Of a stretch of DNA of 42,515 nt, positions 17,910-27,375 are shown in pieces. How positions within the stretch are numbered: position 1 is the first letter of the stretch; each line of letters starts with the position of its first letter. Position numbers and translations under genes: made by a program. Below the pieces are notes generated by a model, which worked only from the letters and a program-made list of their open reading frames with translations, did not search any database and was not told the origin of the DNA. Source of the DNA: Nostoc linckia FACHB-104 (lineage in GTDB: Bacteria > Cyanobacteriota > Cyanobacteriia > Cyanobacteriales > Nostocaceae); NCBI RefSeq assembly GCF_014696615.1, contig NZ_JACJQJ010000074.1, positions 1 through 42,515 on the forward strand, in the 5' to 3' direction.

Positions 17910-18029
17910 AATTTGCGAATTCTACAATCTTTATGGATTACCGAATGGAGAGAAGAAGTAAGCGGCATGATTAAGTGTTTCTCCAACTTCACGATGCTAC
18001 TGTGCAATATCACAGCCAGCCTTTAATGC

Positions 18030-19079
18030 TTAACGACTAACGAAAGAAAGCTTTTCTAACAATCCCAAAGAGGGCCAACGATTATGAAATATTTGATGAT
18101 GGATCACACCAACGGCAAATGCTAGACCACTGTAAAAGTAATACAACCAATGCCAAATAACGGTTTGCAGAGCAAACAACAAACCTCGCTTTGTGTGAAA
18201 AAATTGGTAAACAGGAGCATTAAGTATCAGCAGTATAAAGCTCAAAACCGAAGTCAGTATCAGGGAACTTGTCCACCAAAAACTTGCTCCGAGGCTAACT
18301 AGAATTGTGTAAATTAACACAATGCTAATTCGGCTTTTCAACTTCAAATTTAAGTCGTTAATCATTTGGCGATCGCGTAAGATTAACGCAGTCCAAGGAA
18401 GGGCCCGATAGAAAAATTCGGCTTTGAGTAAAGAAATTACTTCCCATCGCTTGAGATGTTTGACTTGAATGTTCTTACAGAGCTTAATTCGATGATTATT
18501 CCGCTTTAGCCGATAGCCTAACTCAATGTCTTCTACAGATGGATGACGATATTTTTCATCAAAACCACCTATTTCCCAAAAAATATCTCTGCGGATAGAG
18601 CCACAAGCGCCCCAAAAGGTAGATGCATCTTCTGATGCTGTCTGATGAGTATAGTGATGAAATAAATTCTTGTATTGAGACAAGAAATTTTTGGCTCCGG
18701 GTGCGTCATCGTAACAGCCAATTAATGCTGATATATCTGCTTCCTGCTGAAAAGTCATAGCAACTTTTTCTAAGGTGTCAGGATAAATTTCCACATCAGC
18801 GTCCACAAAAAAAAGTAACTCGCCTCGAGCCATTTTTGCACCTAAGTTACGTGCTTTGGCTGGGCCAACGGATATAGGATTTCTAATTACTGTGACTCCA
18901 AAATTCTTAGCTAGGAGCCAAGAACCATCTGTATCACCATCAGCTACTACGATTACTTCATAGTCTGGATATACAGTTTGGGAAATACTCTGAAGACATT
19001 TGTTAAAATCTTTGCCACCGTTGTAGACAGGAATAATCACAGAGATACTAGGTAAATCTTGCAATGTTGATAAAGCCAA
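18030..19079 (-). CDS. Family 2 glycosyltransferase with C-terminal membrane segments
   Basis: A GT-A fold at residues ~10-240: ISVIIPVYNGG, VVADGDTDGS, and the DXD motif in FFVDADVE (93-95). The block FWGACGSIRRDIFWEIGGFDE and the acceptor-site ED in VEDIELGYRL follow. Residues ~255-335 hold three to four hydrophobic segments (ISIVLIYTILVSLG, SLILTSVLSFILLIL, ALQTVIWHWLYYFYSGLAF), so it is anchored in the membrane. Start: TTG at 19079, supported by AGGT nine bases upstream; no ATG lies early enough to keep the first strand. It is the first gene of the leftward glycan set, divergent from the main operon across 293 bp that should hold both promoters. Confidence 0.9.
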   Translation of the reverse strand: MALSTLQDLPSISVIIPVYNGGKDFNKCLQSISQTVYPDYEVIVVADGDTDGSWLLAKNFGVTVIRNPISVGPAKARNLGAKMARGELLFFVDADVEIYPDTLEKVAMTFQQEADISALIGCYDDAPGAKNFLSQYKNLFHHYTHQTASEDASTFWGACGSIRRDIFWEIGGFDEKYRHPSVEDIELGYRLKRNNHRIKLCKNIQVKHLKRWEVISLLKAEFFYRALPWTALILRDRQMINDLNLKLKSRISIVLIYTILVSLGASFWWTSSLILTSVLSFILLILNAPVYQFFHTKRGLLFALQTVIWHWLYYFYSGLAFAVGVIHHQIFHNRWPSLGLLEKLSFVSR

Positions 19080-19372
19080 TTTCTTTTACCTAAGTAGTAA
19101 CTTGTGTGCATGTGTATTCTAACTATTTTTATTAAGAGTCATTAAAGCGGAACAGTATTCTCAGCATCTTCACGGTATCTTAAAAATCTTATGAAGTTTT
19201 CGTAAAGTATTAAAAAATACAAATTTAATGTGTTAGCCTCACTTTTTAGAGGGCAACTACCGTTGTGCACGACCTGGTCATCAAGTAGATGATTTTTTTC
19301 TTAGATAAAAAATACGTAAGTACCAGCCGTTTTGCAGTACAACTGAAAAAAAATTACATATGTACTTAGACA

Positions 19373-20512
19373 ATGGGTAGCTATCAGCCAAATCCTCAGA
19401 TTTCTTTGCTTAATTTGCCTTTAGTATCAGTGATTGTGCCTGCATATAATGCAGCGAATTTTATTCAGAAAACATTACGCTCTATTGTTTCACAGACATA
19501 TAAAAATATAGAGGTATTAGTAGTAGATGACGGTTCCCAAGATAGAACAGCCGAGATAGTGGAATCAATTGCGTTACAAGACCAACGTGTAAGATTATTA
19601 CGCCAGAAAAATGCTGGTGTAGCTGCTGCTCGCAACTTAGCAATTCAAAATTCCCAGGGCGAATTTATTGCACCAATTGATGCCGATGATATTTGGTATC
19701 CCCAAAATCTAGAAAAGCAAGTGCAATGTATCTTAGAGGCAGGTACAAATGTTGGTTTAGTCTATGGATGGTCGGTAGATATTGATGAAAATGACGTACC
19801 TACAGGCGCTTTTCGTGTTTCTCATATCGAGGGTAAGGTTTACAAAACATTGTTATGCCACTATTTTTTAGGCAATGCTAGCGCTTGTTTAATTCGTAGT
19901 ACTTGTTTAAAAGCTCTAGGTGGCTACAACGGCAATTTTCAAGCAAATAATGCCCAAGGCTGTGAAGATTGGGAACTCTCCCTACGAATAGCAGAAAATT
20001 ATCAATTTAAAGTTGTGCCGGAATTTCTGATTGGCTATCGTCAGGTTGGTAGCAGTATGTCTGGAGATTATCAGAAAATGGCGAAATCTCATAAATTAAT
20101 GTTGGATGCTGTACGCAGAAACCATCAACAAATCCCCAACTTAGTCTATGGGTTATCCAGCAGTAGTTTTTATATGTACTTAGCACGCCAAAGTAGTCAA
20201 ACTGGAAGCGATCGCAATACTCTATTCTGGCTATCTCAAGCTTTAAAATCAAATTACCTCACACCTATTTTGCATTTAAATCTATATACCTTAAGTCTTA
20301 AAACTCTGTTGAGAAGTATATCTCAGCTTTTACCGTGGCTATTTGTCTTTCAGGCAAATATCTTTGGCAGACTCAAACAGATGATCAGAAAAAATAATGT
20401 AAATCATAAATATCAATATATTAATGTTACCAACATCAATAAGTCGCAATTAAACATCCAATTAAAAATTTTATTTAGCAGTATGTTACATCGGGCGATG
20501 GCATTAATTTAG
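19373..20512 (+). CDS. Family 2 glycosyltransferase
   Basis: A GT2 domain over residues ~15-240: VSVIVPAYNAANFI, LVVDDGSQDRT, AGVAAARNLAI, and DADD (103-106) in APIDADDIWYP. GCEDWELSLRI is the catalytic-base region. About 120 C-terminal residues are helical and basic without a clear membrane segment, unlike the preceding GT2. This is the first gene of the rightward glycan operon, 11 bp before the next GT, and its sugar and acceptor are unknown. Base composition near its 3' end is more AT-rich than that of its neighbours. Confidence 0.9.
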   Translation: MGSYQPNPQISLLNLPLVSVIVPAYNAANFIQKTLRSIVSQTYKNIEVLVVDDGSQDRTAEIVESIALQDQRVRLLRQKNAGVAAARNLAIQNSQGEFIAPIDADDIWYPQNLEKQVQCILEAGTNVGLVYGWSVDIDENDVPTGAFRVSHIEGKVYKTLLCHYFLGNASACLIRSTCLKALGGYNGNFQANNAQGCEDWELSLRIAENYQFKVVPEFLIGYRQVGSSMSGDYQKMAKSHKLMLDAVRRNHQQIPNLVYGLSSSSFYMYLARQSSQTGSDRNTLFWLSQALKSNYLTPILHLNLYTLSLKTLLRSISQLLPWLFVFQANIFGRLKQMIRKNNVNHKYQYINVTNINKSQLNIQLKILFSSMLHRAMALI

Positions 20513-20523
20513 GAAATTATAAT

Positions 20524-21714
20524 ATGGCAACTGCTGTTCTTGACATTGATTTAAAGCAACTCCCCCAGGAAATTTGCGGATTAGATCGTTACCAAAAAGC
20601 ATTTATTTTAATTCGATTGCAAGGCCAACCCATTGGTAAGGCACTGCTACCAGTAACTAAAGGACGAATAAGTGGAGTTGAATTGCAAGATCAGCTCATC
20701 CATGCAGCAGGCCCATTATTGTGGGAGCGTTGGCTACACAATTACTTAGAGTGGCATGAAACAGGTACAGGTAACTCTGCACTACCAACAGCAACTGTAG
20801 CTGTTTGTACGCGCGATCGCCCCGATGACTTAAAGCGTTGTCTCGACGCACTCATGCAATTACCTGATGATGGACAAGAATTTTTAGTCATTGATAATTG
20901 CCCATCAACCGATGCCACGCGCTGTATTGTAGAGAATTATCCGCGAGTTCGCTACGTCAGAGAAGATTTTCCTGGCTCAAGTGCTGCGCGTAACCGGGCA
21001 CTACGTGAGGCAAAAAACGAAATTGTGGCATTTACAGATGATGATGCCAAACCAGATCCTAATTGGTTGAGAGCTCTCGTCCGCAACTTTCACGATCCTC
21101 GGGTAGTTTGTGTGACTGGTCAAGTCATGCCACTAGAACTAGAAAATGAAGCTCAAGAATGGTTTGAGAATTATAGCCCTTTGGGAAGAGGCTTTAAACG
21201 TCTAGTTTTTGACGGTACTACTTCTCACAGATTTCATGTAGCAAAACTCGGTGTATCAGCCAACATGGCTTTACGTCGAAACATACTTGATAGCATTGGT
21301 GCTTTTGATGAGGTACTTGGTGTTGGTACACCTACCCGTTGCGGAGAAGATCACGAATTATTCTCCCGCATTTTAGCTGGAGGTTACAAAGTTATCTATG
21401 AGCCAACTGCATTGAGCTGGCATCGCCACCGTCGGACATGGGAAGAAACACGCAAAGCACTTTATGGTTACGGAGTAGGTGTATATAGTTTCTGGGCACG
21501 CTGCTTATTAGTAGAAAGAGAGTTTGGTGTACTTTTGCTGCCTTTGGGTTGGTTTTTACACGATCAACTACCTAACTTGATCAAGTCTGTTTTCCGCTTT
21601 CCCGGTAGTAGACCATTAGATTTACTTTTAGCTGAACTGCAAGGTTGCTTGGTAGGCCCTTGGTCTTATTTCGTTTCTCGCCAACAATACAAACTCAAGA
21701 GCAAACAACTATGA
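20524..21714 (+). CDS. GT2 glycosyltransferase with an extra N-terminal module (copy A)
   Basis: The GT2 domain starts near residue 90 (TVAVCTRDRPDDLKRCLDAL) and has DNCPSTD, SSAARNRAL and the metal site TDDD at 171-174. Residues 1-85 are an added module (AVLDIDL, then YQKAFILIRLQGQPIGKALL) also present in the GT at 24092. The paired marks GVSANMALRRNIL and GVGTPTRCGEDHELF near residues 240-285 are shared with that protein as well. AGGA upstream of the ATG supports the start. The stop codon overlaps the next start as ATGA, so the two are translationally coupled. Confidence 0.9.
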   Translation: MATAVLDIDLKQLPQEICGLDRYQKAFILIRLQGQPIGKALLPVTKGRISGVELQDQLIHAAGPLLWERWLHNYLEWHETGTGNSALPTATVAVCTRDRPDDLKRCLDALMQLPDDGQEFLVIDNCPSTDATRCIVENYPRVRYVREDFPGSSAARNRALREAKNEIVAFTDDDAKPDPNWLRALVRNFHDPRVVCVTGQVMPLELENEAQEWFENYSPLGRGFKRLVFDGTTSHRFHVAKLGVSANMALRRNILDSIGAFDEVLGVGTPTRCGEDHELFSRILAGGYKVIYEPTALSWHRHRRTWEETRKALYGYGVGVYSFWARCLLVEREFGVLLLPLGWFLHDQLPNLIKSVFRFPGSRPLDLLLAELQGCLVGPWSYFVSRQQYKLKSKQL

Positions 21715-23018
21715 GTGCAAATACACCATTGATCAGCGTGATAATTCCTACTCATAACCGATGTCAATCTCTACAACGGCTCTTAAATGCACTACAGACT
21801 CAGAGTTACCCTTTAAATTGCATAGAAGTCATAGTAGTAGCTGATGGCTGTAGTGATACAACTATCGAGATGCTCAAAGAATATCAAGCGCCCTATACCT
21901 TGCGTTTTTTAGAACAACCAGGACAAGGAGCTGCTACCGCACGCAATCAAGGTGCAGTAATGGCTACAGGTAGTCTGTTGCTGTTTTTAGATGACGATAT
22001 TGAACCATCTCCGCATCTTGTTGAGGCACACATTAACGCTCACTATCTACCTAATCGGGTAGTAATTGGTTACTTACCGCCCAGTCTACAAAGCCAATCT
22101 AGCTTTTTTCATATTAGTTTATGGGCCTGGTGGGAAGAAAAGTTTCAAACTATGCGCCAAATAGGTCATCGCTATAGTTATGATGACTTGCTCAGTGGCA
22201 ACTTTTCTTTACCAGCAAAATTGTTTAAGTTAGTTGGTGGTTTTGATTCTACATTTAAGTGTCGTGAAGATTATGAATTAGGCGCACGATTAATTAAAGT
22301 TGGTAGCGACTTTATTTTTGTTCCTGATGCTTTAGGTTACCATCGTGACGAAGTTACCAATCTTGACCGCTCACTCCGACGCAAAAAACAAGAAGGGCGT
22401 GCTGATGTATTACTTGGGCAACGCCACCCTGATTTAATCTACAAATTACGCCTTTCCTACTTTGGTGATGCGCTATCTTTTATAGATCATATTTTTCTAT
22501 TTCTTGCCTTCCGCATCCCAGCAATCAGTGATTTGCTAGTGACTGGATTACGACAGGTACTGAACTTGTTAGAGTGGCTGCGTATCCGAAGTTTATGGTT
22601 AGAACTGAACAATAAGCTGCATGGATATTGGTATCTTAGGGGAATTGTCGAGCAATTGAAAACTCATAAAGCATTGACAAATTTATTGCAGAGTGGATTA
22701 ATTCGCCTTGATCGCCAAGATACAGAACTGGAATTAGATCTGCAACAAGGGCTAATAGCTGCGGAGCAACTATTGGATAAAACACGTCCTATAAGTGTGC
22801 GGATTCGCTATGGGCAACAATTTGTTGGTCTGATACCACCAAAAGCTGGTGCGGAAAGGCTTCGAGGAGTTCACCTTCGTCGTATTTTGGCAACAACTTT
22901 ATCATTCCCTTTCTTACAAGCATTAGCTTTTGATGGTGTACTCGATCAGAGAAGTGACAAAAAAGTAGAGGCACTCAAAGGCACCATCGAGCCTGTAAAA
23001 CTCATGGGAATTGTGTGA
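21711..23018 (+). CDS. Family 2 glycosyltransferase, coupled to the upstream GT
   Basis: Residues ~6-240 form a GT2 domain: LISVIIPTHNRCQSLQRLL, VVADGCSDTT, GQGAATARNQGA, and LDDDIEPS with DDD at 94-96. The remaining ~190 residues contain a hydrophobic stretch (FIDHIFLFLAFRIPAISDLL) and a polar C-terminal region of unknown role (RPISVRIRYGQQFVGLIPP). I chose ATG 21711 because it overlaps the previous stop by four bases (ATGA) and begins directly at the first GT strand; an earlier in-frame start would run inside the upstream gene. Length is then 435 residues. Confidence 0.9.
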   Translation: MSANTPLISVIIPTHNRCQSLQRLLNALQTQSYPLNCIEVIVVADGCSDTTIEMLKEYQAPYTLRFLEQPGQGAATARNQGAVMATGSLLLFLDDDIEPSPHLVEAHINAHYLPNRVVIGYLPPSLQSQSSFFHISLWAWWEEKFQTMRQIGHRYSYDDLLSGNFSLPAKLFKLVGGFDSTFKCREDYELGARLIKVGSDFIFVPDALGYHRDEVTNLDRSLRRKKQEGRADVLLGQRHPDLIYKLRLSYFGDALSFIDHIFLFLAFRIPAISDLLVTGLRQVLNLLEWLRIRSLWLELNNKLHGYWYLRGIVEQLKTHKALTNLLQSGLIRLDRQDTELELDLQQGLIAAEQLLDKTRPISVRIRYGQQFVGLIPPKAGAERLRGVHLRRILATTLSFPFLQALAFDGVLDQRSDKKVEALKGTIEPVKLMGIV

Positions 23019-23034
23019 ATCATTCTCACAAAAA

Positions 23035-23072
23035 TTTTACTTTGTTCAGCAACAAAGTAAAAAGTATTTTTT
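23035..23072 (+). terminator. Inverted repeat with T-run, possible terminator or attenuator
   Basis: TTTTACTTTGTT (23035-23046), a CAGC loop and AACAAAGTAAAA (23051-23062) form a perfect 12-bp stem, followed within a few bases by TATTTTTT. The stem is AT-rich, so termination may be partial. It lies 17 bp after a GT gene and before the methyltransferase, splitting the operon in two. Confidence 0.5.
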
Positions 23073-23135
23073 GGATATTATCCATGATTGAGTTTTTTTT
23101 GCGGTCAACTGTTGTAACGAATTGAATAAAATTTC

Positions 23136-24080
23136 ATGAATAACATAATTGGAAATACTATTAGTAAATTACCGATTGTCAAACAATTGTCTGCAGAAAT
23201 ACAACAACTACAAGGTAAAATTGTCAATCTCCAAGCTATACTTAACCAATATCAAATTGGTTGGCCACCAGGACATTTTTATTCACCTATTCCATCTATA
23301 GAAGAAGTTAAAGCCAGGGCAGAAAAAATTTTTGCTGACATCCCTAGAGAAATTTCGGGTATCAATCTCAATGAAGAGAAACAAATAGCATTATTCCATG
23401 ATCTGGCACAATATTATCATCAGCAACCTTGGAGCGATAGCAAACAAGAAGAACTGAGATTCTTTTTTGATAATCCTAATTATTCTTATGGAGAGGCAAT
23501 TATCCTCTATAGCCTCATCAGGCAAATCCAGCCTCAAAGAATTATTGAAATTGGCTCTGGCTATTCTTCGGCAGCAATTTTAGATACTAACGAGTTATTT
23601 TTTAATAATAGGGTAGATTGTACTTTTATTGAGCCTTATCCGCAATTATTAAGCTCCCTTTTGAAAGAATCTGATTTGAGTAGCATAGAGATAGTTCCTA
23701 CAACGTTACAAGAAACAGATATTAATATTTTTTCCTCTCTAGCAGCAGGAGATATCCTGTTGATTGACTCTACTCATGTTTCAAAAATAGATAGTGATGT
23801 CAACCATATTTTGTTTAGAATATTACCACGACTTGCTAGTGGAGTTTATATTCATATTCATGATATCTGTTATCCGTTTGAGTATCCCCAAACATGGATA
23901 TATCAAGGAAGAGCTTGGAATGAAGCTTATATTTTAAGAGCTTTTTTACAATATAATAGCGCTTTTGAAATCCTATTTTTTAATTCTTTTTTTGGTTACT
24001 TTCATAGCGATATATTAAAGGAAAAAATGCCTTTATGTGCTAAAAATCCTGGAACTAGTATTTGGCTGAAGAAAATATAA
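23136..24080 (+). CDS. Class I SAM-dependent methyltransferase
   Basis: A 314-residue Rossmann methyltransferase. Motif I is RIIEIGSGYSS (135-145), the acidic end of strand 2 is FIEPYPQL, and motif around strand 4 is AGDILLIDSTH. Residues ~15-40 (KQLSAEIQQLQGKIVNLQAI) form a short coiled-coil. FIEPY and IDSTH resemble methyltransferases of the Methyltransf_24-like group found in glycan clusters, which often methylate sugars or cap chains. That is consistent with the ABC exporter ATPase downstream having a chain-end recognition domain. It sits after the inverted repeat, 11 bp before the next GT. Confidence 0.85.
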   Translation: MNNIIGNTISKLPIVKQLSAEIQQLQGKIVNLQAILNQYQIGWPPGHFYSPIPSIEEVKARAEKIFADIPREISGINLNEEKQIALFHDLAQYYHQQPWSDSKQEELRFFFDNPNYSYGEAIILYSLIRQIQPQRIIEIGSGYSSAAILDTNELFFNNRVDCTFIEPYPQLLSSLLKESDLSSIEIVPTTLQETDINIFSSLAAGDILLIDSTHVSKIDSDVNHILFRILPRLASGVYIHIHDICYPFEYPQTWIYQGRAWNEAYILRAFLQYNSAFEILFFNSFFGYFHSDILKEKMPLCAKNPGTSIWLKKI

Positions 24081-24091
24081 GGTGAATATTT

Positions 24092-25336
24092 ATGCCAACA
24101 AAGGTATTAGATTTAGAGTTTTCTGAGGAGATTGAACCAATTTGGGGAGGAGAAGGTTACGATAGCCTCTGGATTTTAGTGCGCTATCATCAAGTACCAA
24201 TTGGCTGGGTTTGGGTTTCTTTTTCTAACCCAAGTATGCCAATGGTTTCTGCGGAACAGTTGCGACAGGCGATCGCACAGCAGTTAGGACAAAAAATATT
24301 GCTGGCAACAGTTGGCAGTCAATACTTAACTCAGGAACTAGAGCAGCAAACTAAAGAACCGATCAGCGTCGTTGTCTGTACTCGCGATCGCGCCGAGCAA
24401 CTTGCTGATTGTTTGCAAGGGCTGTTAGCGCTTGATTATCCAACTTATGAAATTATTGTTGTAGATAATGCGCCCAGTAACGATGATACTTACAAACTGG
24501 CTGCTAGCTTACCAGTGCGCTACGTCCGGGAAGAGCGTCCTGGGCTAGACTGGGCGCGTAACCGGGGAATCGCGGAAGCTCGCTATGGTATTGTTGCCTT
24601 CACAGACGATGATGCACGAGCTGATCGCTTTTGGTTACAAGCCATTGCTAAAGCCTTCACTGAACCAGAAGTAATGGCAGTTACTGGATTTGTCGCCCCA
24701 GCCGAACTCGAAACACCAGCCCAGTTTATTTTTGAACTCGACTATGGGGGTATGGGTCATGGATTCGGCCGTAGAATAGTCAGAACAGAAACACTGACGG
24801 AGCGAAATCTGTTGTGGGCCAGTAGCTTTGGTGTTGGTGCCAACATGGCTTTTCGTCGAGATATCTTTACTCACATCGGCAATTTTGATATTGCACTGGA
24901 TGTTGGAACTCCCAGTCATGGTGCAGGTGACATTGAGATGTTCCATCGTCTTGTTGCTCAAGGTCATACCCTAGTTTATGACCCAGCAGTAATAGTGTGG
25001 CATACCCATAGAAGGCATAAATCGGCTTTGCACCGCCAAATTTATGACAATGGTCGCAGTTTTGGCTGTTATCTCCTTACTTGTTGGCGTAATCGTACTG
25101 TTCAAGGAACCTCAATCTTGAAATTCTTTTTGTATGATTGGCTATTTAAATGGATCTTGCACAACCTCGTTCGCCCACCACGCAAGTTACCCCGCTATAT
25201 TGCAGTGATTGAGTTAGCAGGAATGCTGACAAGTCCTCTAGCTTATAGAAAATCCCAAGCTTGGGCAAAGAAAATCTCAGCTACCTATGTAGAATCAGAA
25301 ATCGAGAAAAACCAAAATCACGCAGTTATCTTATGA
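24092..25336 (+). CDS. GT2 glycosyltransferase with an extra N-terminal module (copy B)
   Basis: Colinear with the protein at 20524: an N-terminal module (KVLDLEF, then YDSLWILVRYHQVPIGWVWV; residues 1-85), a GT2 domain from ~90 (ISVVVCTRDRAEQLADCL), WARNRGIAEA, and TDDD again exactly at 171-174. GVGANMAFRRDIF and DVGTPSHGAGDIEMF mirror the other copy. The module is not part of standard GT2 proteins and is present only in these two of the four GTs. The stop overlaps the ABC permease start (ATGA), so transport and synthesis genes are coupled. GGTGA lies 8 bases before its ATG. Confidence 0.9.
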   Translation: MPTKVLDLEFSEEIEPIWGGEGYDSLWILVRYHQVPIGWVWVSFSNPSMPMVSAEQLRQAIAQQLGQKILLATVGSQYLTQELEQQTKEPISVVVCTRDRAEQLADCLQGLLALDYPTYEIIVVDNAPSNDDTYKLAASLPVRYVREERPGLDWARNRGIAEARYGIVAFTDDDARADRFWLQAIAKAFTEPEVMAVTGFVAPAELETPAQFIFELDYGGMGHGFGRRIVRTETLTERNLLWASSFGVGANMAFRRDIFTHIGNFDIALDVGTPSHGAGDIEMFHRLVAQGHTLVYDPAVIVWHTHRRHKSALHRQIYDNGRSFGCYLLTCWRNRTVQGTSILKFFLYDWLFKWILHNLVRPPRKLPRYIAVIELAGMLTSPLAYRKSQAWAKKISATYVESEIEKNQNHAVIL

Positions 25337-26124
25337 AGTCTTTTGGTCTATCGCGCTCTCATAATCAATTAGGTCAAAAATTTGATGTCCTGCGCCAATT
25401 GGTTGAGCGCGATATGAAGTTACTCTATAAAAGGTCAGTTTTAGGAGTAGCTTGGACACTAATTAATCCATTACTGCAATTGGTAGTTTTTGCCTTTGTC
25501 TTTCAAGTCATACTACCTGCGGGTATTCCTCGCTATGCCTCATTTACATTTACTGGTTTGCTAGTTTGGAACTGGTTTAGCAGTTCTTTATACCAAGCTA
25601 CAGGAGTGATCATTGCTAACCGACCACTAATTAGACAACCTGGTTTTCCCCTTGCTATCTTACCAATAGTAACTACAACCACAGGGTTAATTCACTTTTT
25701 GCTCGCATTACCTGTTTTAATTATCTTTTTACTAGTTGATGGTATTCAGCTAAAAACTGTTGTTTTATTTTTACCAATCTTACAAGCTCTACAGTTTTTA
25801 CTAACTGTTTGTTTGGCTTACTTATTAGCAGCATTAAATGTTAGTTTGCGAGATACTCAGCATACTCTTGGTGTGATATTACAACTATTATTTTATGTCA
25901 CACCAATTTTTTACGATATTAAAAATGTACCGCCTACATTTCATTTCTTTTATAATCTCAATCCGATGGTACATATTATTACTGCTTATCGGGCTGTACT
26001 CATCCAAGGAACACAACCTGATTGGCAATCTTTGGGAATCATCGCTATTATTATGTCCATTTGTTTACCAATTGGTTTGAAATTTTTTCAACGACAGAGC
26101 GATCGCTTTGTGGAGGAAATATAA
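25333..26124 (+). CDS. Polysaccharide ABC exporter permease (Wzm-like)
   Basis: A 263-residue ABC-2 type permease with about six membrane segments (GVAWTLINPLLQLVVFAFVFQ, FTGLLVWNWFSSSLYQA, FLLALPVLIIFLL, ALQFLLTVCLAYLL, ILQLLFYVTPIFYDI, IIAIIMSICLPIGL; each quoted in part). The ERDMKLLYKRSVLG N-terminus and LNPMVHIITAYR near the C-terminus are the standard marks of Wzm/TagG proteins. The start is the ATG that overlaps the preceding stop. An earlier in-frame start would lie inside the GT gene. The ATPase gene begins with no gap, preceded by GGAGG, so both subunits of the exporter are made together. Confidence 0.94.
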   Translation: MKSFGLSRSHNQLGQKFDVLRQLVERDMKLLYKRSVLGVAWTLINPLLQLVVFAFVFQVILPAGIPRYASFTFTGLLVWNWFSSSLYQATGVIIANRPLIRQPGFPLAILPIVTTTTGLIHFLLALPVLIIFLLVDGIQLKTVVLFLPILQALQFLLTVCLAYLLAALNVSLRDTQHTLGVILQLLFYVTPIFYDIKNVPPTFHFFYNLNPMVHIITAYRAVLIQGTQPDWQSLGIIAIIMSICLPIGLKFFQRQSDRFVEEI

Positions 26125-27375
26125 ATGCAAGATGCCATTATTGTGCAGGGGTTAGGAAAGCGCTACAGCCGCTATCATGCGGAAAAACCCATGACGATTA
26201 TGGAAGCAGCGCTCAAAGGTTTCCGCCAGATGAAAGCCGTGGAAAAGTTTTGGGCGTTACGAGATATTAGCTTTAATGTTGCTCCTGGCGAAATGTTAGG
26301 AATTATCGGCAAAAATGGGGCAGGTAAATCTACGCTTTTACAACTTTTGGGTGGTGTTGGTTCTCCTGATGCAGGGAAAGTGAAAGTAAAGGGTAGAATT
26401 GGTGCTTTGTTAGACTTAGGAGCTGGTTTTTCTCCTGATTTAACCGGAAGGGAAAATGTTTTTGTCTCTGGTGTGGTTGGCGGTTTAACTCGCAAAGAAG
26501 TTTCACGGCGTTTCGATACGATTGTAGAGTTTGCAGAACTCACAGATTTTATTGACAATCCTGTACGCACCTACAGCACAGGTATGCAAATGCGCCTTGC
26601 TTTTTCCATCGCTATACATACCTACCCCGAAGTGCTATTGGTCGATGAGTTTCTGTCAGTGGGAGATATTTCATTTCAAGCTAAGTGTCTAGAACGCATT
26701 ACTTATCTGAAAGAACAAGGCTGTGCCATTGTCTATATTTCTCACGATACTCAACAAATTGCAGAAATATGCGATCGCGCCTTATGGTTGCAAGGAGGAA
26801 GAATCGTAGCTTATGGGGAACCAGAATTTGTTGCTGAACAATACACGGCTGAAATGCATCAACAAACCCGCAAACGTACTCCTGCAAGGCCTGTTCGGCT
26901 GACCAACTCAGGTTTAGAACTCCGAGTCAACGAAAACCGCTTTGGCTCATTAGAAATGGAAATTACGCAAGTTAAAATGTTACCTAGCTCAGAGATTAAT
27001 AGCGGTGATGCTTTAACTCTGGAGATTGAGTACTTCTCAAATCAGCTAATTGAATTTCCTATCTTTAGCATTGATATTAGCCGCGAAAATGGTCAAGTCT
27101 GCTTTCAGACCAATACTGAAAGAACAGGGTTGACTTTCCAAAAAATTTTAGACCAAGGAAAAATTAAACTGCATATTGACCGCTTAGATTTGGCGGGAGG
27201 TAAATATTTTATCGATATAGGAGTTTATAAGCATAATTGGGAATATGCTTATGATTATCACTGGCACGCATACCCTCTAATTGTTAATTCAACTGTTAAG
27301 GGCAATAGTATTTTATGTCCCCCATTTCGCTGGGAAATCAATAGCTTACAAACTTCACAAATTAAACCTTTATAA
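26125..27375 (+). CDS. Polysaccharide ABC exporter ATPase with C-terminal recognition domain (Wzt-like)
   Basis: The nucleotide-binding domain covers residues ~1-240: Walker A GKNGAGKST (62-70), the YSTGMQMRLAF signature and Walker B LLVDEFLSVGD with the typical Glu-to-Asp context of this subfamily. Residues ~265-410 form a beta-rich Wzt-C-like domain, which in E. coli O8/O9a Wzt recognises the modified end of the glycan. Together with the permease and the methyltransferase this suggests export of a capped polysaccharide through an ABC-dependent route. It begins right after the permease stop with GGAGG at 26112-26116 as its ribosome site. It is the last gene of the operon. Confidence 0.94.
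   Translation: MQDAIIVQGLGKRYSRYHAEKPMTIMEAALKGFRQMKAVEKFWALRDISFNVAPGEMLGIIGKNGAGKSTLLQLLGGVGSPDAGKVKVKGRIGALLDLGAGFSPDLTGRENVFVSGVVGGLTRKEVSRRFDTIVEFAELTDFIDNPVRTYSTGMQMRLAFSIAIHTYPEVLLVDEFLSVGDISFQAKCLERITYLKEQGCAIVYISHDTQQIAEICDRALWLQGGRIVAYGEPEFVAEQYTAEMHQQTRKRTPARPVRLTNSGLELRVNENRFGSLEMEITQVKMLPSSEINSGDALTLEIEYFSNQLIEFPIFSIDISRENGQVCFQTNTERTGLTFQKILDQGKIKLHIDRLDLAGGKYFIDIGVYKHNWEYAYDYHWHAYPLIVNSTVKGNSILCPPFRWEINSLQTSQIKPL

Noticed and set aside
17691-18026. 111-residue plus-strand frame across the end of the flavoprotein gene
   Set aside because: It is antisense to a conserved FAD-binding region and has no homology pattern.
23035-23072. Firm end of the glycan operon
   Set aside because: The stem is AT-rich and the next genes are in the same direction and pathway, so it may only lower downstream expression.
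26175-26570. 131-residue open frame opposite the exporter ATPase
   Set aside because: It is the antisense of a well-conserved ABC domain; the Ser/Pro-rich translation is an artefact of that.
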